From contig JAGGYZ010000068.1 of the NCBI GenBank assembly GCA_021162285.1, positions 1 to 23,970 on the forward strand: 23,970 nt of DNA. The letters run 5' to 3'. The stretch comes from Candidatus Fermentibacteraceae bacterium (lineage in GTDB: Bacteria > Fermentibacterota > Fermentibacteria > Fermentibacterales > JCC-6). Below, in pieces: positions 20,849-23,970 of the stretch (positions are counted from its first letter, which is position 1; each line of letters opens with the position of its first letter). Under the pieces are notes generated by a model that was given only the letters and a program-made list of their open reading frames with translations, was not told the origin of the DNA and ran no database searches. The position numbers were made by a program, and so were the translations under genes.

Positions 20849-23731
20849 GTGAATAAAGTGCATTCAGAGTCTGCTGGCGACCCGAATACTCCGGTGAGTG
20901 TTCCAACTTCAAATTTGTCTAACTCAGTCGGGCTCACTGTCTTTCTCTTTTCTCCAGAGGGCACGGTTGTTTCCGTGCAGGGCAACACAAAGTCTTTCTA
21001 CCCTGATAACCCTGAAAGTCTTTCAGGAATATCTCTGGAAGATATCTTTCCGCCTGATGTATCGGCAGCCTTTAAGGGCGCTTTAAAAAACAACGCTACC
21101 GGCGAAACTGTTGAATTCAGCTACACTCTCAAAAAAGACACTGGAAACACACATTTCACAGCCAGTTGCTCTCCTGTGTATAGAAACGGTGCTTTTGACG
21201 GTTCTCTGGCTGTTACAGAACAAGGGAATGTGTCAGAGAATCAGTACGAAGTACTGTTCAAAAAAGAAGAACTGTACCGAACACTGGTAGATATGACCTC
21301 CATGGGTATCGTTATAGTTTCCGACGGAAAGCTTGTTTTTGCCAATCCTGGAACAACCGATGTCTCCGGTTACAGTCATGACGAGTTGATCGGTCGGGAT
21401 TTTATCACCCTCATTTCCCCTGCTGAACGGAAAAGGGTCGGGCAAATTCACAGTAGTCGATTTGCCGGGGAAACAACACCGGAGGTCTACGAGACACAGA
21501 TACTGAGGAATGATGGAACCATTCTTGATATTGAAATCACCGCCCGAAAGTTTGAGTACAGAGGAAAACCGTCAACCCAGGTGATTGCAAAGAACATCAG
21601 TCTCAACAAGCAGGCGGAAAGGGAACTACTGAGTATTCAGGAGACCCTGCAAGAAAAGGTTGCAGAGCGAACGGCAGAACTTGAAAAATACAGAGAACAT
21701 CTCCAGGAAGTAGTTGACGAAAAAACAACCAGGCTCAGAAACACAGTAAGCCTCCTCAGAATTGAGATAAAGGAGAGAATCGTTGCTGAAGAGCGTGCAG
21801 AGCATCTGAAGCAGATGCTGAAGGCGATCAGAAGCATCAACCTGCTGATAACAAAAGAAACAGATATTCAGGTACTCATCGACAATGTGTGTTCAAGACT
21901 TGTGGAAGCCAGAGACTACAAAGATGTGTGGATTCTGCTGAACAACAAAGACAGTTCTTACATGATGGCGTCAGCGACGCAGAACGGTGAAGACCTTGAG
22001 CCTCTTAAAACAGAGTTCGTTCAAGGCAGTCATCCTCCCTGCATTGTAAAATCTCTCAGCACGGAAAAGTCATGGTCGTCCGATCCTGCCGGCAGTATCT
22101 GTTCTGAATGTTTGCTGAGACCTGCTTCATCTGAGTCGAGACACATCATGTCGTGCCGCCTCGAGTACAGCGGCAAGGTGTTCGGTGTTTTAACCGTAGC
22201 GGGGCTGGGTCCTGTAATGCCTGACAAAGAAGAGCTCGGGCTGTTTGAGGAAGTCTGCGACGACATCGCTTTCGCTCTGGACAGCATCGAGCGGGAAAAA
22301 GAAAAGGATCTCGCCCACAAAGCTCTCAACGAAAGTGAAGACAGATACAAAGCTCTATTCGAAAACTCCGGGATGGCTATTCTGTTCATGCGTGAAGACA
22401 TGATTCTTGACTGCAACGCCAAAGCAGCAGAGGTATTCCGCTGCAGAAGAAAAGATCTCATAGGGATGAGACCCTACGATCTATCACCGAGAATACAACC
22501 TGACGGAAGACTCTCTGCTGAAAAAGGTGCAGATAAAATTCAGGCTGCAATAACAAAAGAGCCTCAGCATTTCACATGGACGCACACCAGAATAGACGGT
22601 GAGAATTTCCCGACTGAAATAAGCCTGAATGCAGTGAACATAGGCGGTAAAAACTACATCCAGGCTCTCGTTAACGACATAACATCAAGAACAAAAGCTG
22701 AGGAAGCTCTAAGACTGAGCGAAAACAATTTCAGAACTCTTTCGAACAATGTACCTGTGGGCATTTTCAGAAGTAACCCCTCGGAGAATGGAACCCTTCT
22801 TGCCCTCAACACAGCTATGGTATCCATGTTTGGATACGAATCTGAGAATGAGCTCCTGCAGGGAAGCGCGGAGAATTTATTTATCAGTCAGAAATCAAGA
22901 ACATCATTTCTGAACAGGCTGAATTCAACAGGTGTGGTGGAGAACTACGAAACACCAATGCGGAAAAAAGACGGAACCGAGTTCTGGGCATCTATATCGG
23001 CAAGATTTTTAACTCAGGATGATAATCACCAGGCAAATATTATCGACGGTATTATTTCAGATATATCAGAAATCAAACTTCAGCAGGAAACCCTCCGAAA
23101 AACACTGGAAAGTTTTAAAAAGACTATCGAGGGAACAGTTTCAGCAATGAGTCTTCTGGTAGAGATGAAAGATCCTTACACATCGGGACATCAAAAGGGC
23201 GTTGCCCTGCTCGCCTGTGCAATCGGCAGAGAAATGGGGCTGGATGACGATACTATAGACTGTCTGAGGATTGCTAGTACCCTTCACGATCTTGGCAAGC
23301 TGAATGTACCGCTTGAAATTCTTAACAAGCCCGGGCCGCTTAACGAATTCGAGATGGACTTCCTCAAAACTCATCCCGGCGCAGGTTACGATATTCTGAA
23401 AGCAGTTGAATTCCCATGGCCGATCGCTGAAGTTATTCACCAGCACCATGAAAGACAGGACGGATCAGGCTACCCCCGAGGTCTTAAGGGTGATGAGATA
23501 ATGATTGAAGCAAGCATAATTGCAGTGGCTGATGTGGTGGAAGCTGTTGCTTCAAGAAGACCATACAGAGCAAGCATGGGAGTTGAAGCCGCCCTGGACA
23601 TTATTCTGGACGGCAGGGGAACATTCTTCAGGGAAGATGTTGTAGACAGCTGCCTGAGACTCTTCAGGGAAAAGGGCTTTACACTGATTGACCACGACAA
23701 GAGAGTTGTTCAGACACAGTTTGAGTTCTAA
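20849..23731 (+). CDS. PAS-PAS-GAF-PAS-PAS HD-GYP protein, probable c-di-GMP phosphodiesterase
   Basis: 960 residues, no membrane segment. Domains by eye: PAS-like (25-125), PAS (140-255), coiled coil (255-330), GAF (325-480), PAS (495-615), PAS (620-745), HD-GYP (760-950). The HD-GYP domain keeps TLHDLGKLNVP (His813, Asp814), HHERQDGSGYPRGLKGDEI (GYP at 874-876) and VADVVEAV, so c-di-GMP hydrolysis to GMP or pGpG is likely. The GAF holds a cysteine set, HPPC (398), ICSEC (418, 421) and SC (436), suggesting redox or metal sensing. Start is GTG: 20849 is listed, but GTG at 20858 has a better placed GGTGA (5-base gap); only three residues differ. It stands alone, divergent from hutH and convergent (4-base overlap) with slyD. 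Confidence 0.88.
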   Translation: MNKVHSESAGDPNTPVSVPTSNLSNSVGLTVFLFSPEGTVVSVQGNTKSFYPDNPESLSGISLEDIFPPDVSAAFKGALKNNATGETVEFSYTLKKDTGNTHFTASCSPVYRNGAFDGSLAVTEQGNVSENQYEVLFKKEELYRTLVDMTSMGIVIVSDGKLVFANPGTTDVSGYSHDELIGRDFITLISPAERKRVGQIHSSRFAGETTPEVYETQILRNDGTILDIEITARKFEYRGKPSTQVIAKNISLNKQAERELLSIQETLQEKVAERTAELEKYREHLQEVVDEKTTRLRNTVSLLRIEIKERIVAEERAEHLKQMLKAIRSINLLITKETDIQVLIDNVCSRLVEARDYKDVWILLNNKDSSYMMASATQNGEDLEPLKTEFVQGSHPPCIVKSLSTEKSWSSDPAGSICSECLLRPASSESRHIMSCRLEYSGKVFGVLTVAGLGPVMPDKEELGLFEEVCDDIAFALDSIEREKEKDLAHKALNESEDRYKALFENSGMAILFMREDMILDCNAKAAEVFRCRRKDLIGMRPYDLSPRIQPDGRLSAEKGADKIQAAITKEPQHFTWTHTRIDGENFPTEISLNAVNIGGKNYIQALVNDITSRTKAEEALRLSENNFRTLSNNVPVGIFRSNPSENGTLLALNTAMVSMFGYESENELLQGSAENLFISQKSRTSFLNRLNSTGVVENYETPMRKKDGTEFWASISARFLTQDDNHQANIIDGIISDISEIKLQQETLRKTLESFKKTIEGTVSAMSLLVEMKDPYTSGHQKGVALLACAIGREMGLDDDTIDCLRIASTLHDLGKLNVPLEILNKPGPLNEFEMDFLKTHPGAGYDILKAVEFPWPIAEVIHQHHERQDGSGYPRGLKGDEIMIEASIIAVADVVEAVASRRPYRASMGVEAALDIILDGRGTFFREDVVDSCLRLFREKGFTLIDHDKRVVQTQFEF

Positions 23732-23970
23732 TCTACTGAAACAATCTTTACATCAAAAAACAGTGTCTTTCCTGCGAGAGGATGATTTCTGTCTACGGTA
23801 ACCTTGTCACCTTCAACAACCATCACCCTGATCACCTGACTGCTTCCATCTTCATCTGTGGTCTGGAACTGCATTCCCGGCTCTATTACATCAATTCCGG
23901 AAAACACTTCTCTTTTCAAAACTCCGTACAGACAGGGGTTGATCTCCCCATAAGCATCTTCCGGTTCCAC
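23728..23970 (-). CDS. SlyD-type FKBP peptidyl-prolyl isomerase, C-terminal part
   Basis: 80 codons are in the window; the N-terminal half lies off the right edge, so the leading codon at 23970 is an internal Val (GTG), not a start. EPEDAYGEINP, IEPGMQF, VIRVMVVEGDKVTVDRNHPLAGKTLFFDV are the SlyD/FkpA-type insert-in-flap end and C-terminal FKBP strand; NHPLAGKTLxFxV is diagnostic for SlyD-like proteins. They speed up proline isomerisation and act as cytoplasmic chaperones. The chain ends at VSVD without the His/Cys-rich nickel-binding tail of E. coli SlyD. Its stop overlaps the stop of the convergent HD-GYP gene by 4 bases. Confidence 0.9.
   Translation of the reverse strand: MEPEDAYGEINPCLYGVLKREVFSGIDVIEPGMQFQTTDEDGSSQVIRVMVVEGDKVTVDRNHPLAGKTLFFDVKIVSVD

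Noticed and set aside
1..23970. CRISPR array, insertion sequence, phage or tRNA/rRNA
   Set aside because: No regularly spaced repeats, transposase/integrase motifs, or cloverleaf/rRNA-like sequence were seen in the intergenic regions.

Overview
The window most likely comes from an uncultured, probably anaerobic bacterium of the FCB (Fibrobacteres-Chlorobi-Bacteroidetes) superphylum. The main pointer is a secreted C25-type protease with a C-terminal type IX secretion sorting domain (16548-19058, minus). An MCE/Mla lipid-transport operon and two lipoproteins fit a cell with an outer membrane. Strong Shine-Dalgarno sequences precede most genes and sigma70-like -35/-10 pairs can be seen, which argues against Bacteroidetes proper. 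I cannot name the phylum from this sequence alone.

Region 1 (1-8916, minus strand) is one tight run of ten genes with no gap above 30 bases. In transcription order they are: a STAS-MlaE permease, MlaF ATPase, MlaD/MCE protein and PqiC/YmbA-like lipoprotein (a retrograde or anterograde lipid-transport system); a small sulfatase-fold enzyme that probably uses a threonine nucleophile; the HtpG chaperone; a PrsW-type membrane protease; a MOSC protein; TldD; and the start of PmbA/TldE. Envelope lipid traffic and protein quality control may be co-expressed.

Region 2 (8917-12489). A previously easy-to-miss 45-residue membrane protein (9033-9170, plus) has its own promoter and a perfect SD. It converges on a three-gene ABC importer of the SsuABC/TauABC/NMT1 type (9172-11990, minus; substrate unknown). 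About 500 bases of AT-rich DNA upstream hold a good minus-strand promoter for the importer, an overlapping plus-strand promoter, and a partly duplicated promoter module.

Region 3 (12490-16539, plus) is a four-gene operon: a HAD phosphatase, a PTS EIIA domain fused to a PII-like domain, and two tandem CPA2-type cation:proton antiporters. It ends in a clear intrinsic terminator. The layout suggests that phosphorylation and/or a small ligand, sensed by the fusion protein, controls an antiporter pair, possibly a heterodimer.

Region 4 (16548-20593, minus) holds histidine ammonia-lyase (hutH), translationally coupled to the secreted C25 protease. This looks like extracellular protein digestion tied to amino-acid breakdown. 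Region 5 (20849-23731, plus) is a multi-PAS/GAF HD-GYP protein, probably a c-di-GMP phosphodiesterase with a sensory front end. The window closes with the C-terminal half of a SlyD-type FKBP prolyl isomerase (minus). I saw no tRNA, rRNA, CRISPR array, insertion sequence or phage gene.
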